This document shows positions 28,319 to 37,076 of a DNA stretch of 64,000 nucleotides, one piece after another (within the stretch, counting starts at the first letter, position 1; each line of letters opens with the position of its first letter). Position numbers and translations under genes: made by a program. This DNA is from Methylocystis sp. B8 (GTDB taxonomy: Bacteria > Pseudomonadota > Alphaproteobacteria > Rhizobiales > Beijerinckiaceae), in the NCBI RefSeq assembly GCF_005771425.1, contig NZ_VBTZ01000003.1, positions 1 to 64,000 of the forward strand. Reading direction: 5' to 3'. A model generated the notes under the pieces. That model did no database searches. It was given only the letters and a program-made list of their open reading frames with translations, and had not been told where the DNA came from.

Positions 28319-28782
28319 GATTCCTCCCCTTCAAATTCCATGTTGATTGTGCGAAGGGATCGCTTGTCGCGACCGCAAGCCTGGCCGTGACGAACGTCGC
28401 CGAAAGCAGTTTGTCAAAAACTCACTCGCCCACCCCCATCTGAATAGACGAAATCAACTTCTCTCGATTTTGGAGCCAACAAAGTCGGATAAGCTCGCTT
28501 TCAGTGGGGAACGCGGGAACGCTCGTTAAGGTTCCGCCGGCGGCCGTTTCGCACGGCCACGCAAGGAGGCCTTATTTGCGCGACATGGCGCCCGCCAGTT
28601 GCGCCTCTTCTGCACGCCACTATAGTGGCGGTTCCCCAAATCGCAGGATGCTTTGCTGCATTGCAGATCGCGCTTGCGCCGGGGCGCCGCTCGGCAAAAA
28701 ATGGTTGTTGTGGGAGCGCATTCGCAACGGCGCAGATGTCATCGAACGGTCGTGAAAAGCGGGCTTCGATGCGCTCCAGACA
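28319..28782. other. 464-bp divergent spacer with a perfect 16-bp palindrome
   Basis: No convincing gene is seen. The left end carries the GGGGAGGA ribosome binding site of the catalase-like gene on the minus strand. The only clear signal is the palindrome CGCCACTATAGTGGCG at 28615-28630, about 150 bases before the ATPase start. A repeated GGGAAC motif near 28506-28520 is also seen. Confidence 0.5.
28615..28630. promoter_or_regulatory. Perfect 16-bp palindrome, candidate operator
   Basis: CGCCACTATAGTGGCG is a perfect palindrome in the divergent spacer before the P-type ATPase gene. Its length and AT-rich centre suit a dimeric repressor site, for example of a metal regulator, but the regulator is not identified. 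Confidence 0.4.
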
Positions 28783-31700
28783 ATGTGCTCGATGATCCTG
28801 GCCGAAACGGACTCAGATAACGCTCCCGTAAATTCGCGTCGCTTCGGCGTCGAGACTCGCGCGCAATTTTGCGCCGAGCTTATTCATAGCGCTTGTCCGG
28901 GTCGAATCCGTATTCGCCATATGGGACTGCGCGGCCGGGCGCCGCTAGCGCGGGCCGTGGAGGGGCGACTTCGGCGCCTTCCCGGCGTTCTCTATATTCG
29001 CGCAAGCGAACTGACGGGTTCGACTCTCATTGAATTTCAGCAGCCGCTCACAAGCGCGCGTTTGATCCAAGCGCTCGAATCGGTCATCGCCGAAGAGCCG
29101 ACATGGGAATCTGGCGAGGGCGCGTCGCCAATGGCGGAACACGCCGCGCATGCCGAGACTGCCGACGCGCTCGCCGTGCGACTGGAGACAGACATTGCTC
29201 GAGGTTTAACCAGAGAAGAAGCCACGGCAAGGTTGGAGAAATGGGGGCGCAACGAGCTCCGCCGCGCAGAACCGCGTTCGACTGCGAGTATTTTTGCTGA
29301 GCAGATGACCAGCCTGCCCGTCGCCTTGCTCGCTGCATCGGCGGCGGTGTCGCTGGCGACCGGCGGCGTCGCCGACGCGGTGATGATCGCCGCCGTGGTG
29401 CTCGTCAACGCCGGGATCGCTACGGCCACTGAGCGTCAGGCCGATCGCACGATTTCGAGCCTTGCTGGCGAGGAGCTGTCGGACGCCGTCGTCATCCGCG
29501 ATGGCGCGCGACTGGAGATTGATGCGCGTGACCTCGCGCCGGGCGACCTCTTGTTGATCGAGCGCGGCGCTTTCGTTGCGGCAGACGCGCGCTTGATCGC
29601 CAGCGACGATTTGACGGTGAACGAATCGCCGCTGACCGGCGAGGCTCAACCCGCGCCCAAAGACGAAAAACTCGTTTTGTCGTTGGACACGGGGGTCCCG
29701 GATCGCCGCAATATGGTGTTTCGCGGAACAGCAGTGACTGGCGGATCCGGCGTGGCGATCGTCACTGCGGTTGGGGCGCACACGGAGATCGGCCGTGTGC
29801 AGCAATTGCTCGGCGCGTTGCGGCCGCCGCCGACTCCCATCCAGCGCGAACTCGGCGAAGTTGAGCGCGAACTTGTCGTCATAAACGGCATTATCTGCGC
29901 GAGCGTCTTCGCTCTTGGCCTCTTACGTGGCCACGGGCTTATTCCCACTTTGCGCAGCGCGATCTCGCTTGCGGTCGCCGCCATTCCCGAGGGGCTGCCG
30001 GCGGTTGCGACAACAACGCTCGCCTTGGGCGTGCAGGACATGCGCAAGCGCAAGGTGTTGGTCCGCAAAATCGACGCCGTCGAAACGCTTGGGGCCATTG
30101 AAGCAATTGGGCTCGACAAGACTGGCACGCTTACCGAAAATCGCATGGCGACGGTCGGCGTTCATGTGGATGGCGCGGCCTTCGAATTGCGAGATGGGCG
30201 CCTCTTGCGCGATGGGGCGGATGCGCCTGCCGATGCGATCGCCATTGCGCGCCGCCTGTTCGAGGTTGCGACTCTCTGCAGCGACGCTGGCGTAAGGCCT
30301 GCGTCAAAAGGCTGGGAGATCGATGGCACGCCGACGGAAACTGCGTTGGTCGAAGCTGGCGTGGCGATGGGGATCGATCCTGTCGGTCTGCGTCGGTGTG
30401 CCTTTACAGTGACATGCGTGGCGCGCGGCGAAGGGCGCAAGCGCATGAGCACGCTCCACGAAGCAGGGGATGGTCCGCGCATTCTCTGCGTCAAAGGCGA
30501 TCCGGTCGAGGTCCTCGCGCGCTGCGCGACGCGCAGGACCGCTAACGGGGTCACACCCCTCGATGAAGCGGCGCGCAGAGCCATTCTCAAAGCCAATGAA
30601 CGCATGGCCGGAGACGCGCTGCGGGTGCTTGGGGTCGCGATCAGTGAAGCCGGCGGCGATCCCCGTGATGAACGGGATCTCATATGGCTCGGCCTCGCGG
30701 GCATGGCGAATCCTATTCGGCCGAGCGTCGCGCCGGCGCTTAGACAGCTGCATCGCGCCGGCGTGCGCACGGTGATGATCACCGGCGATCAGAGCGCGAC
30801 GGCCTTCGCCATCGCGCGGCGGCTCGATCTCAATGACGGCGGCGAATTGCGCGTGCTCGAAGCCGGGCAGATGGCGAAAATGCAGCCCGAGATGCTCGAG
30901 GCGCTGGCGAGGCAGCCGCAAGTCTTCGCGCGCGTCAGCCCCGTCGATAAGCTCAACATCGTCAAGGCGCTGCAAGGACACGGCCATATCGTCGCGATGA
31001 CTGGCGATGGCGTCAACGACGGCCCGGCCTTGCGGGCCGCGGACGTCGGCATCGCCATGGGGGGAGAGGGCGCCGACGTCGCCCGTCAGGTCGCCGACAT
31101 CGTGCTCGCCTCAGACGATATGGACGGCGTCGTCGAGGCCATAAGACTGGGCCGCGCCACTTACGCCAACATCCGCAAGGTTCTGCGTTATCTCGTTTCG
31201 ACGAATGCGTCCGAGACCATCGTTATGTTCGGCGCCGCGCTTGTCGGCGGCGAGCCGTTGACGCCGATGCAGCTGCTCTGGCTCAATCTGGCGACCGACG
31301 CCCTGCCGGCGATTGCGCTGGGCGTGGAGCCCCCGGAGGCAGACGTTCTCGACAAGCCGCCGCATGATCCGAAGGCGCCAATTCTGGCGGCGTCCGATTT
31401 CCGTCGCGTTCTTCGGGAGGGATCAGTCATGGGCGCTGCGGCGCTCGCCAGCTACTTCAGTCTTGGCGGCGGCGCTGGCGGCGCGCGCGCCAACACTGTC
31501 ACCTTTCATGGCTTGACCTGCGGCCAGCTGCTCCACAGCCTGTCCTGTCGTTCCGAGCTACGCGGCTTGAGCTCAGAGATTGGCAGGCCCCCCAATGCGA
31601 CGCTATATGTGGGCGTCGGCGCGACCCTGTTGCTGCAGGCGGGCGTGCAGCTCTTTCCCTTCACTCGGCGCCTTTTGGGCCTATCGCCGCTCGGAGCGGG

Positions 31701-31821
31701 CGATCTATTGCGGATCGGCGCAATCGCACTCGGCAGTTCCCTCGCTAACGATATCATCGGTCGAATTGCGAATCGCGAAGCGGCGCCGCCGCGCGCCAGC
31801 GGAGAAAGCCATGTCTCCTGA
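28783..31821 (+). CDS. P-type cation ATPase with N-terminal HMA2-like domain
   Basis: A 1012-residue P-type ATPase. Residues about 30-105 resemble an HMA2 domain (CPGRIRIRHMGLRGR and LPGVLYIRASELTGS). The ATPase core follows: the actuator TGE motif in ESPLTGEAQ, IPEGLPA in transmembrane helix 4 (401-407), the phosphorylated Asp445 in DKTGTLTEN and TGDGVND (740-746). IPEGLPA, without the CPC of heavy-metal pumps, points to a calcium/other P2-like cation pump and leaves the ion unknown. The C-terminal transmembrane part is complete. The stop overlaps the downstream MetK-like gene by 11 bases, an unusual partnership. The start is not certain; ATG codons at 28783 and 28792 both fit. Confidence 0.88.
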   Translation: MCSMILAETDSDNAPVNSRRFGVETRAQFCAELIHSACPGRIRIRHMGLRGRAPLARAVEGRLRRLPGVLYIRASELTGSTLIEFQQPLTSARLIQALESVIAEEPTWESGEGASPMAEHAAHAETADALAVRLETDIARGLTREEATARLEKWGRNELRRAEPRSTASIFAEQMTSLPVALLAASAAVSLATGGVADAVMIAAVVLVNAGIATATERQADRTISSLAGEELSDAVVIRDGARLEIDARDLAPGDLLLIERGAFVAADARLIASDDLTVNESPLTGEAQPAPKDEKLVLSLDTGVPDRRNMVFRGTAVTGGSGVAIVTAVGAHTEIGRVQQLLGALRPPPTPIQRELGEVERELVVINGIICASVFALGLLRGHGLIPTLRSAISLAVAAIPEGLPAVATTTLALGVQDMRKRKVLVRKIDAVETLGAIEAIGLDKTGTLTENRMATVGVHVDGAAFELRDGRLLRDGADAPADAIAIARRLFEVATLCSDAGVRPASKGWEIDGTPTETALVEAGVAMGIDPVGLRRCAFTVTCVARGEGRKRMSTLHEAGDGPRILCVKGDPVEVLARCATRRTANGVTPLDEAARRAILKANERMAGDALRVLGVAISEAGGDPRDERDLIWLGLAGMANPIRPSVAPALRQLHRAGVRTVMITGDQSATAFAIARRLDLNDGGELRVLEAGQMAKMQPEMLEALARQPQVFARVSPVDKLNIVKALQGHGHIVAMTGDGVNDGPALRAADVGIAMGGEGADVARQVADIVLASDDMDGVVEAIRLGRATYANIRKVLRYLVSTNASETIVMFGAALVGGEPLTPMQLLWLNLATDALPAIALGVEPPEADVLDKPPHDPKAPILAASDFRRVLREGSVMGAAALASYFSLGGGAGGARANTVTFHGLTCGQLLHSLSCRSELRGLSSEIGRPPNATLYVGVGATLLLQAGVQLFPFTRRLLGLSPLGAGDLLRIGAIALGSSLANDIIGRIANREAAPPRASGESHVS

Positions 31822-32992
31822 CATGATCTTCACGTCGGAGTCGGTGACGCCAGGCCATCCCGACAAGCTTTGCGATCAGATCAGCGACGCAGCCATCGAC
31901 GCGCTGCTGCGCGAAGACGCGCGTGCGCGCGCGACCGTCGAATGCGCGCTCGCGACGGGCATTTTGTTTCTTGCCGCACGGTACGCCGCCGACGCGCTCG
32001 TCGATTTACCCGCGCTTGCCCGCGCGGTGATGCAAGACGCCGGCTATGCCGCCGGGATTTTCGACGCGCGCAATTGTTCGATTCTGACAAGCTTTGTCGA
32101 AATGCCGCTCGACGCGCGCGAGCCGCCGCTTTGGGAGCTCGACGATGACGAAGCGATCGGCAGGCGCGTCGCGCATGAGCAAGCCAATGTCTTCGGTTAC
32201 GCCTGCCGCGATACGCCAGAATTCATGCCGGCGCCGATCAGTCTTGCACATAGAGTCGCGCGAGCGCTTGACGCCGCTCGGCGCAACGGATTTTCCTCGC
32301 TTTCGCCTGACGCCAAGACGCAAGTGTCCGTGGAGTTTCACGGCGGTCGTCCATCGCGCATTCACGGCGTGTCGCTGACCGTGGCGTTCGACGGCGCGGC
32401 GCTGGACGAAGACAAGTTCGAACAATTGCGTGCGATCGCGCTTGATGCTCTTTCTATTGGCAATATGGGGCCGGACGCTCAGACGAAGGTTCAGGTCAAC
32501 GCCGGCGAACCATTCGAAATTGGAGGTCCTGCGCGTCATGCAGGGCTGACCGGACGCAAGAACGGGATCGACTCCTATGGCGAGATCGCGCGCCAGAGCG
32601 GCTCAGCGCTTTCGGGCAAGGACCCTTCGCGCGTCGAACGCGCCGGCGCCTATGCCGCAAGGCACGCCGCCAAGAACATTGTCGCGGCAGGGCTCGCAGA
32701 GCGTTGCGAAGTCCATTTGGCTTACGCGGCAGGGCAGGCGAAGCCGCTCAGCCTCTCGGTTGAGACTTTCGGCTCCGGGCGTCTTGGGGATGAGAAACTG
32801 GCGGGACGGGTCGGGGAGCTTTTGGATTTCCGGCCGGCTTCGATCGTCCGCCGCTTCGGCTTGCGCACGGCGCCTGCGGCGTCCGGCGCAGCCGGCTTTT
32901 ATCTTCCGCTTGCGACCTACGGACATTTTGGCCGCGCCGATCTCGATCTGCCGTGGGAAGCGACCGACGTTATCGACGCGCTAAAGAGCTAG
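31811..32992 (+). CDS. Divergent S-adenosylmethionine synthetase (MetK) paralogue
   Basis: A 393-residue MetK homologue, translationally coupled to the ATPase by an 11-base overlap. The N-terminal GHPDK, DAKTQV and SGKDPS motifs and GLTGRK are kept. Changes from housekeeping MetK are seen at several usually invariant positions: the GAGDQG loop reads HEQANVFGYA, the GGPxGDxGLTGRK aspartate (E. coli Asp238) is His, SGKDPSKVDRS is SGKDPSRVERA, and the glycine run before AFSGKD is QSGSALSGKD. So activity on methionine plus ATP is doubtful, or the substrate differs. It is likely not the main metK of this organism. Confidence 0.85.
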   Translation: MSPDMIFTSESVTPGHPDKLCDQISDAAIDALLREDARARATVECALATGILFLAARYAADALVDLPALARAVMQDAGYAAGIFDARNCSILTSFVEMPLDAREPPLWELDDDEAIGRRVAHEQANVFGYACRDTPEFMPAPISLAHRVARALDAARRNGFSSLSPDAKTQVSVEFHGGRPSRIHGVSLTVAFDGAALDEDKFEQLRAIALDALSIGNMGPDAQTKVQVNAGEPFEIGGPARHAGLTGRKNGIDSYGEIARQSGSALSGKDPSRVERAGAYAARHAAKNIVAAGLAERCEVHLAYAAGQAKPLSLSVETFGSGRLGDEKLAGRVGELLDFRPASIVRRFGLRTAPAASGAAGFYLPLATYGHFGRADLDLPWEATDVIDALKS

Positions 32993-32994
32993 GC

Positions 32995-33438
32995 CTACTC
33001 GCCATTGTCGCCGTCGCCATCGAGCGACCAGACGCCGCCCAGGCGGGTCGCATACCAAAGCAGCGTGATCGCCGGCGGCCAGACTCGTTCCTTCGACATT
33101 TGCCAGAGCGCCGCGGCAAAGAGCGCGAGCGCCGCGACGATCTTCGGGTCGATCGAAATTTCGGCGGTTTCGCGCGTGATCTGCGGCGCTTCCCCGACGA
33201 CAAACAGACGCGCTTCCTGCGCCGCAACGCCGATGCGCGCCAAGGGACCGCTGTGCTGAATGAGAACGCTGCCCGTCATCGGCGCCACTTCGACGGCGCG
33301 AACGCCGGCGATGGCCGAAAGGGCCTTTGACACTGAGGCGAAATAAGCGGCGTCGCCGCGACGGTCGGCAATGCGCAGCCGCGCGCGGCCCGGCATGGCG
33401 TGGGCGACTTGCGCCAACGGCAGAATTGCGTCGCCCAT
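32995..33438 (-). CDS. HMA2-like domain membrane protein
   Basis: A 147-residue protein. Residues about 10-75 (AHAMPGRARLRIADRRGD and GVRAVEVAPMTGSVLIQHSGP) resemble the N-terminal HMA2-like domain of the ATPase at 28783, including the MPGRxRxR-type opening and the TGSVLI strand. A hydrophobic segment near residues 100-122 anchors it. No CxxC metal motif is present. It ends two bases from the metK-like stop (tail to tail) and starts at the very base after the stop of the next gene, so it is cotranscribed with it. Confidence 0.7.
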   Translation of the reverse strand: MGDAILPLAQVAHAMPGRARLRIADRRGDAAYFASVSKALSAIAGVRAVEVAPMTGSVLIQHSGPLARIGVAAQEARLFVVGEAPQITRETAEISIDPKIVAALALFAAALWQMSKERVWPPAITLLWYATRLGGVWSLDGDGDNGE

Positions 33439-33792
33439 TTACGCGCTCTCGCCCGCCCGCGAGGCGGACGTTTCGCCCGCCGGGGCGCCGCTTTCAGACT
33501 TTGAGGCCTTTTCGGACTTCGTTTCGCGCTTCGCTTGTGCAGCTTTCGCCTGAGCCGCGGCCATCGCTGCGGCAAAAATATCGGCGGCGGCTTCGACCTT
33601 CGCTTCGGCGAAGAGATCCTCGGCGGCTTCGGCCAGCTCCGCGCCCTGCACGCGCGCCTCGTGATAGGCCATCATCGCGGCTTTCAGCGCCGCTTTAGCG
33701 ACCGGGCGCATGCGCTGCGTTCCCTGACGGTTGAGGAGCAAAACGGCGGCGGCCCCTGTCAGAGCGCCCAATGCAAATCCAAAGGGTTTCAT
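33439..33792 (-). CDS. Small membrane-anchored Ala/Lys-rich protein
   Basis: A 117-residue protein of unknown function. Residues 1-20 (MKPFGFALGALTGAAAVLLL) form one hydrophobic helix, followed by a long Ala/Glu/Lys region predicted helical and a Ser/Lys-rich tail. It resembles small YtxH- or DUF5132-like proteins that accompany HMA2-type ATPases, but this is a weak call. GGAG lies eight bases before ATG 33792. Its stop touches the start of the HMA2-like gene. Confidence 0.6.
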   Translation of the reverse strand: MKPFGFALGALTGAAAVLLLNRQGTQRMRPVAKAALKAAMMAYHEARVQGAELAEAAEDLFAEAKVEAAADIFAAAMAAAQAKAAQAKRETKSEKASKSESGAPAGETSASRAGESA

Positions 33793-33898
33793 CACTTCGA
33801 CTCCGTCCGATCCGCTCCAGGAAGCCAAAGCGGCGACGCAGGAACGCGCTATTATGCAACGATTGATGCATCCGCGAAAAGCCCGCGGAGCGTGAGGC

Positions 33899-33934
33899 GG
33901 CGTCACATCATTGCAAGGCGTCACATCATTGTAA
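33899..33934. repeat. Two tandem 18-bp direct repeats before the MgtE-like gene
   Basis: GGCGTCACATCATTGCAA is followed immediately by GGCGTCACATCATTGTAA, differing at one base. The pair lies in the divergent 223-bp spacer between the small membrane protein and the MgtE-like gene. Head-to-tail 18-bp units (close to two helical turns apart) suggest a regulator-binding site. Confidence 0.5.
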
Positions 33935-34015
33935 TATGGCGCGTTCCTATGAGCTGCGGCTGTGCGGAGCGTACCCAGCCGAGAGCCCTCGATTCTCCAA
34001 AGCGCCACAAGAGCC

Positions 34016-35029
34016 ATGACCGTAATGTCCCGTATCCTGACGCCCAGCCACGCGACGCCGGTAGTGTCGAACGGCCAGACTGTGCAGCGCTATCTCGTCA
34101 CTTGTGTCCCAGTGGCCGGATGGTGGGAGAACGCGGGCGAAGTGCGGGCCCGTTTCATCGGACAGCGATTCGACGACGCCTCTCATGTGTTCGTGCTTTG
34201 CGAAGACAGCCGTCTCGTCGGCGTCGTCGCCATACGAGATCTTCTTGGCGCGGAGGAGGCGACGCCGCTGCGGGACATTGCACGAGCGGCTGAGGCCTAT
34301 AGCGTTTCCTTTGACGCGGACCGCGAAGATGCGGCGAGCGCCGCCATTCGCTCGGGGCTTTCGATATTGGCTGTCTGCGATGCGGAGGGAAGATTTCTCG
34401 GCGCGGTGCCGGCGCGGGCCTTGATGACGATTTTGCGCGACGAGCACATTGAGGATCTGCATCATATGGCGGGCATCCTCGACAAGTCGGAGGCCGCCAA
34501 AGACGCCCTCACTGCGCCGCCGCACAGGCGCGCATTTTATCGACTGCCCTGGCTGCTCGTCGGCATGACGGGCAGCGCGGCGGCGACCGCAATGATGTCG
34601 CGCTTTGAAACCGCGCTGAGCGCTCATATCGCGGTTGCGTTCTTCATCCCGGCGATCGTCTATCTCGCCGACTCCGTCGGCACGCAATCGGAAGTCGTGG
34701 TCGTCCGCGGCTTGTCGCTGACCGATTCGGCTCTGTTGCCGCTCTTTGCTGGGGAGCTCGGCACCGGCGCGCTGCTCGGCTCGATACTCGGCTGTCTTGC
34801 CTTCCCGATTGTCTGGTTTTTCTTTTCGAGCGTCGGCCTCGCCGCCACTGTTGGGATTTCTCTGGCCGTGGCGAGCACCATTGCGACGGCGTTCGGATTT
34901 ATAATGCCGTGGTTTTTTGCAAGGCTTGGTTATGACGCAGCGCTCGGTTCCGGCCCGGTCGCCACCGTGGTGCAGGACACCTTCTCGCTCATGACCTATT
35001 TTGTCGTCGCCTCTTGGCTCGTGTTTTGA
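34016..35029 (+). CDS. MgtE-like magnesium/divalent-cation transporter
   Basis: A 337-residue membrane protein. Residues about 30-160 form a CBS-domain pair (HVFVLCEDSRLVGVVAIRDLL and ILAVCDAEGRFLGAVPARALM). About five hydrophobic helices follow, with the MgtE-type VYLADSVGTQSEVVVVRGLSL sequence, where the Gly-Thr-Gln region lines the ion path in MgtE. The N-terminal superhelical N domain of classic MgtE is mostly absent, so it is a shortened member. ATG 34016 is chosen (AAGAG upstream); 33962 would add an unrelated stretch. It is convergent with the beta-galactosidase gene. Confidence 0.82.
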   Translation: MTVMSRILTPSHATPVVSNGQTVQRYLVTCVPVAGWWENAGEVRARFIGQRFDDASHVFVLCEDSRLVGVVAIRDLLGAEEATPLRDIARAAEAYSVSFDADREDAASAAIRSGLSILAVCDAEGRFLGAVPARALMTILRDEHIEDLHHMAGILDKSEAAKDALTAPPHRRAFYRLPWLLVGMTGSAAATAMMSRFETALSAHIAVAFFIPAIVYLADSVGTQSEVVVVRGLSLTDSALLPLFAGELGTGALLGSILGCLAFPIVWFFFSSVGLAATVGISLAVASTIATAFGFIMPWFFARLGYDAALGSGPVATVVQDTFSLMTYFVVASWLVF

Positions 35030-35040
35030 GCCGCGCGCAA

Positions 35041-36999
35041 TCAATCGCGGCGCCTGAAGGCGGCGACGCCGCAGGGTTCGAGTAAGCGCTCGCCGAGCAA
35101 CAGAGTTTCTTCGCCGATAAGCGCCGAGATATCCGTTGTCTCGGCTCCGTAATTGAAGATGTAACGTATAGCGCCATTATCCCGGACACGGATATCTTCC
35201 GAAAGATCGAGCGTTGGTATTCCAGCGGCCTGGAAAATGCGACGCAGGACGCTCTTCAGCAATTCTTCATCGGGCCAGCCAGAAAGATAGAAAACATTGC
35301 CGCATCGCGCGAGCGCAATTTCGCCGTCATCCGATGTCAGCTCGCGTTCAACGTTCTCGCCGACAATCAAAAATTCGCGCCATCTCACAAAGGCGCCAGA
35401 TTCCGAGACCGGGACTCGTGCGCCGGGACGAAGGCTTTCGACTCGTCTGACACGAATGTCGATCAGGCTTTGCAGAACTCCGGGAGGCAGATTGGCCGGT
35501 ATTTGAAAGTCGGCGGTCTTCGATCCGGCGCGCGGACCCAGCAATATCGTCGCGCCGCTCTTCGCCAGCGCCTCTGTGAATTCCTGAGAAGGCGCAAAGA
35601 GCGCGGGCGCGATGATCAGCGCGCGTTCGGCGATCGCTGTTGCAGTTGCGGGTATGACGTCTACGGAAAGGCCCGCGCGCCGCAGACCTCGGTAAATGAA
35701 CAGCACAAGATCGAAATAGGAAAAGTCTTGACCTTGCGGTTCAATGCGCCAAGCCCAGGCGCTTTCATAGTCGAAGATCAGCGCGACGGGAGCGCGCGCT
35801 CTCTCGACTCGCGCATCGAGGGCCGCGAGCTCCTGCGAAACGCGCGCGACGGCATGATAGCCCTCGTTCGGCTCGGCGTACGGCAGCAGCAATCCTTCAT
35901 GCATTTGTTCTTGCGCGAAAGGCGCTTGTCGCCAGCGAAAATAGCTCACCGTCTGGGCGCCCGCCGCGAAGGCCTCGAAGGTCCAGAGCCGCACAGCGCC
36001 TTCAGCGGGAGCCGGATTCCACGGCGCCCAATTCACCGGTCCCGGCTGCTGCTCCATCACTTGCCATCTGCCGCGCCCGCATGCGCGATAAAGGTCATGA
36101 TGAAAGGCCTGAAAGTCGGGATCGCCGACGCGCATGTAGCGCAGTTTGAAATCGTTGTTGTGAGATGAGCGTTCGAGAAAGCCGAGCGGGTAGCTGTCCC
36201 ACGCCGCCACATCGAGATCATCTGAAAGGGCGTAATGATCAAAGTCGACGAATGACCCCATGAAATTGTGAAGGATCGTCGCGTCACGCGCATGGCGCCG
36301 GATGATTTCTGTTTGGCGCCGGTTGAAGGCGATGACCTGATCCGACGAAAAACGCTGGAAATCCATCAGATGCGATGGATTGGCCTCGGTGACGGTCAAA
36401 TTGGGCAGCTCGATTTCATCGAAGCTTCGATATTCCATCGACCAGAAAACATTGCCCCATGCTGTGTTCAGCGTTTCGATGGAACGGTATTTGGCCGCGC
36501 ACCATTTGCGAAACGCCCGTAGCGCCGACTGCGAATAGCTCAGCACGGTGTCATGGCAGCCATATTCATTGTCGGTCTGCCACGCGGCGATGGCGGGATG
36601 CGCGCCGAAAGTTCTCGCCAGACGCTCCACGATGCGGTCGCACTCTTGGGCATAGCCTTCATGGCTGAAGCAGTAATGTCGGCGGGAACCGAATTTGCGC
36701 GGCCTGCCGTCAGCATCGAGCGCGGCCATGTCCGGCATCTTGTCGACCAGCCATTTCGGCGGCGTCGCCGTTGGCGTTCCCAGCACGATCTTGAGGCCTG
36801 CGTGATCGAGCGTATCGACGGCGCGGGCTAGCCAAGCGAAATCATAGGCGCCCTCGCTCGGCTCCAGCCGCGACCAGGCGAATTCGCCGATGCGAACGAA
36901 AGAAAGACCTATCCCCTTCATCAGCTCGGCGTCTTCGCGCCAGCGTGACTCGGGCCAATGTTCGGGATAGTAGCAGACGCCAAGGCGTTGATGTGTCAT
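35041..36999 (-). CDS. Beta-galactosidase, glycoside hydrolase family 42
   Basis: A 652-residue intracellular GH42 enzyme. LGVCYYPEHWPESRW and IGEFAWSRLEP open the TIM barrel. The catalytic pair is Glu145 in AWQTDNEYG (acid/base) and Glu316 in WQVMEQQPG (nucleophile). The trimerisation and C-terminal beta domains follow. GH42 enzymes act mainly on galacto-oligosaccharides of plant or bacterial origin and less on lactose. There is no signal peptide. It is divergent from galK-galT, so it forms a galactoside utilisation set. Confidence 0.9.
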   Translation of the reverse strand: MTHQRLGVCYYPEHWPESRWREDAELMKGIGLSFVRIGEFAWSRLEPSEGAYDFAWLARAVDTLDHAGLKIVLGTPTATPPKWLVDKMPDMAALDADGRPRKFGSRRHYCFSHEGYAQECDRIVERLARTFGAHPAIAAWQTDNEYGCHDTVLSYSQSALRAFRKWCAAKYRSIETLNTAWGNVFWSMEYRSFDEIELPNLTVTEANPSHLMDFQRFSSDQVIAFNRRQTEIIRRHARDATILHNFMGSFVDFDHYALSDDLDVAAWDSYPLGFLERSSHNNDFKLRYMRVGDPDFQAFHHDLYRACGRGRWQVMEQQPGPVNWAPWNPAPAEGAVRLWTFEAFAAGAQTVSYFRWRQAPFAQEQMHEGLLLPYAEPNEGYHAVARVSQELAALDARVERARAPVALIFDYESAWAWRIEPQGQDFSYFDLVLFIYRGLRRAGLSVDVIPATATAIAERALIIAPALFAPSQEFTEALAKSGATILLGPRAGSKTADFQIPANLPPGVLQSLIDIRVRRVESLRPGARVPVSESGAFVRWREFLIVGENVERELTSDDGEIALARCGNVFYLSGWPDEELLKSVLRRIFQAAGIPTLDLSEDIRVRDNGAIRYIFNYGAETTDISALIGEETLLLGERLLEPCGVAAFRRRD

Positions 37000-37076
37000 G
37001 TGTAGATTATCATTTGAATTCCCTATTGCCGCGATTCGATGCGGGCTCGCCTTGACGGTTTAATGACAAAGGAACT

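Noticed and set aside
28506-28536. SOS-like GAAC repeats before the ATPase
   Set aside because: The spacing is four bases, not seven, and the second pair is inverted, so it does not match the LexA operator.
33947-35044. 365-residue minus-strand frame opposite the MgtE-like gene
   Set aside because: Arg/His-rich shadow of a gene with clear CBS and transmembrane regions.
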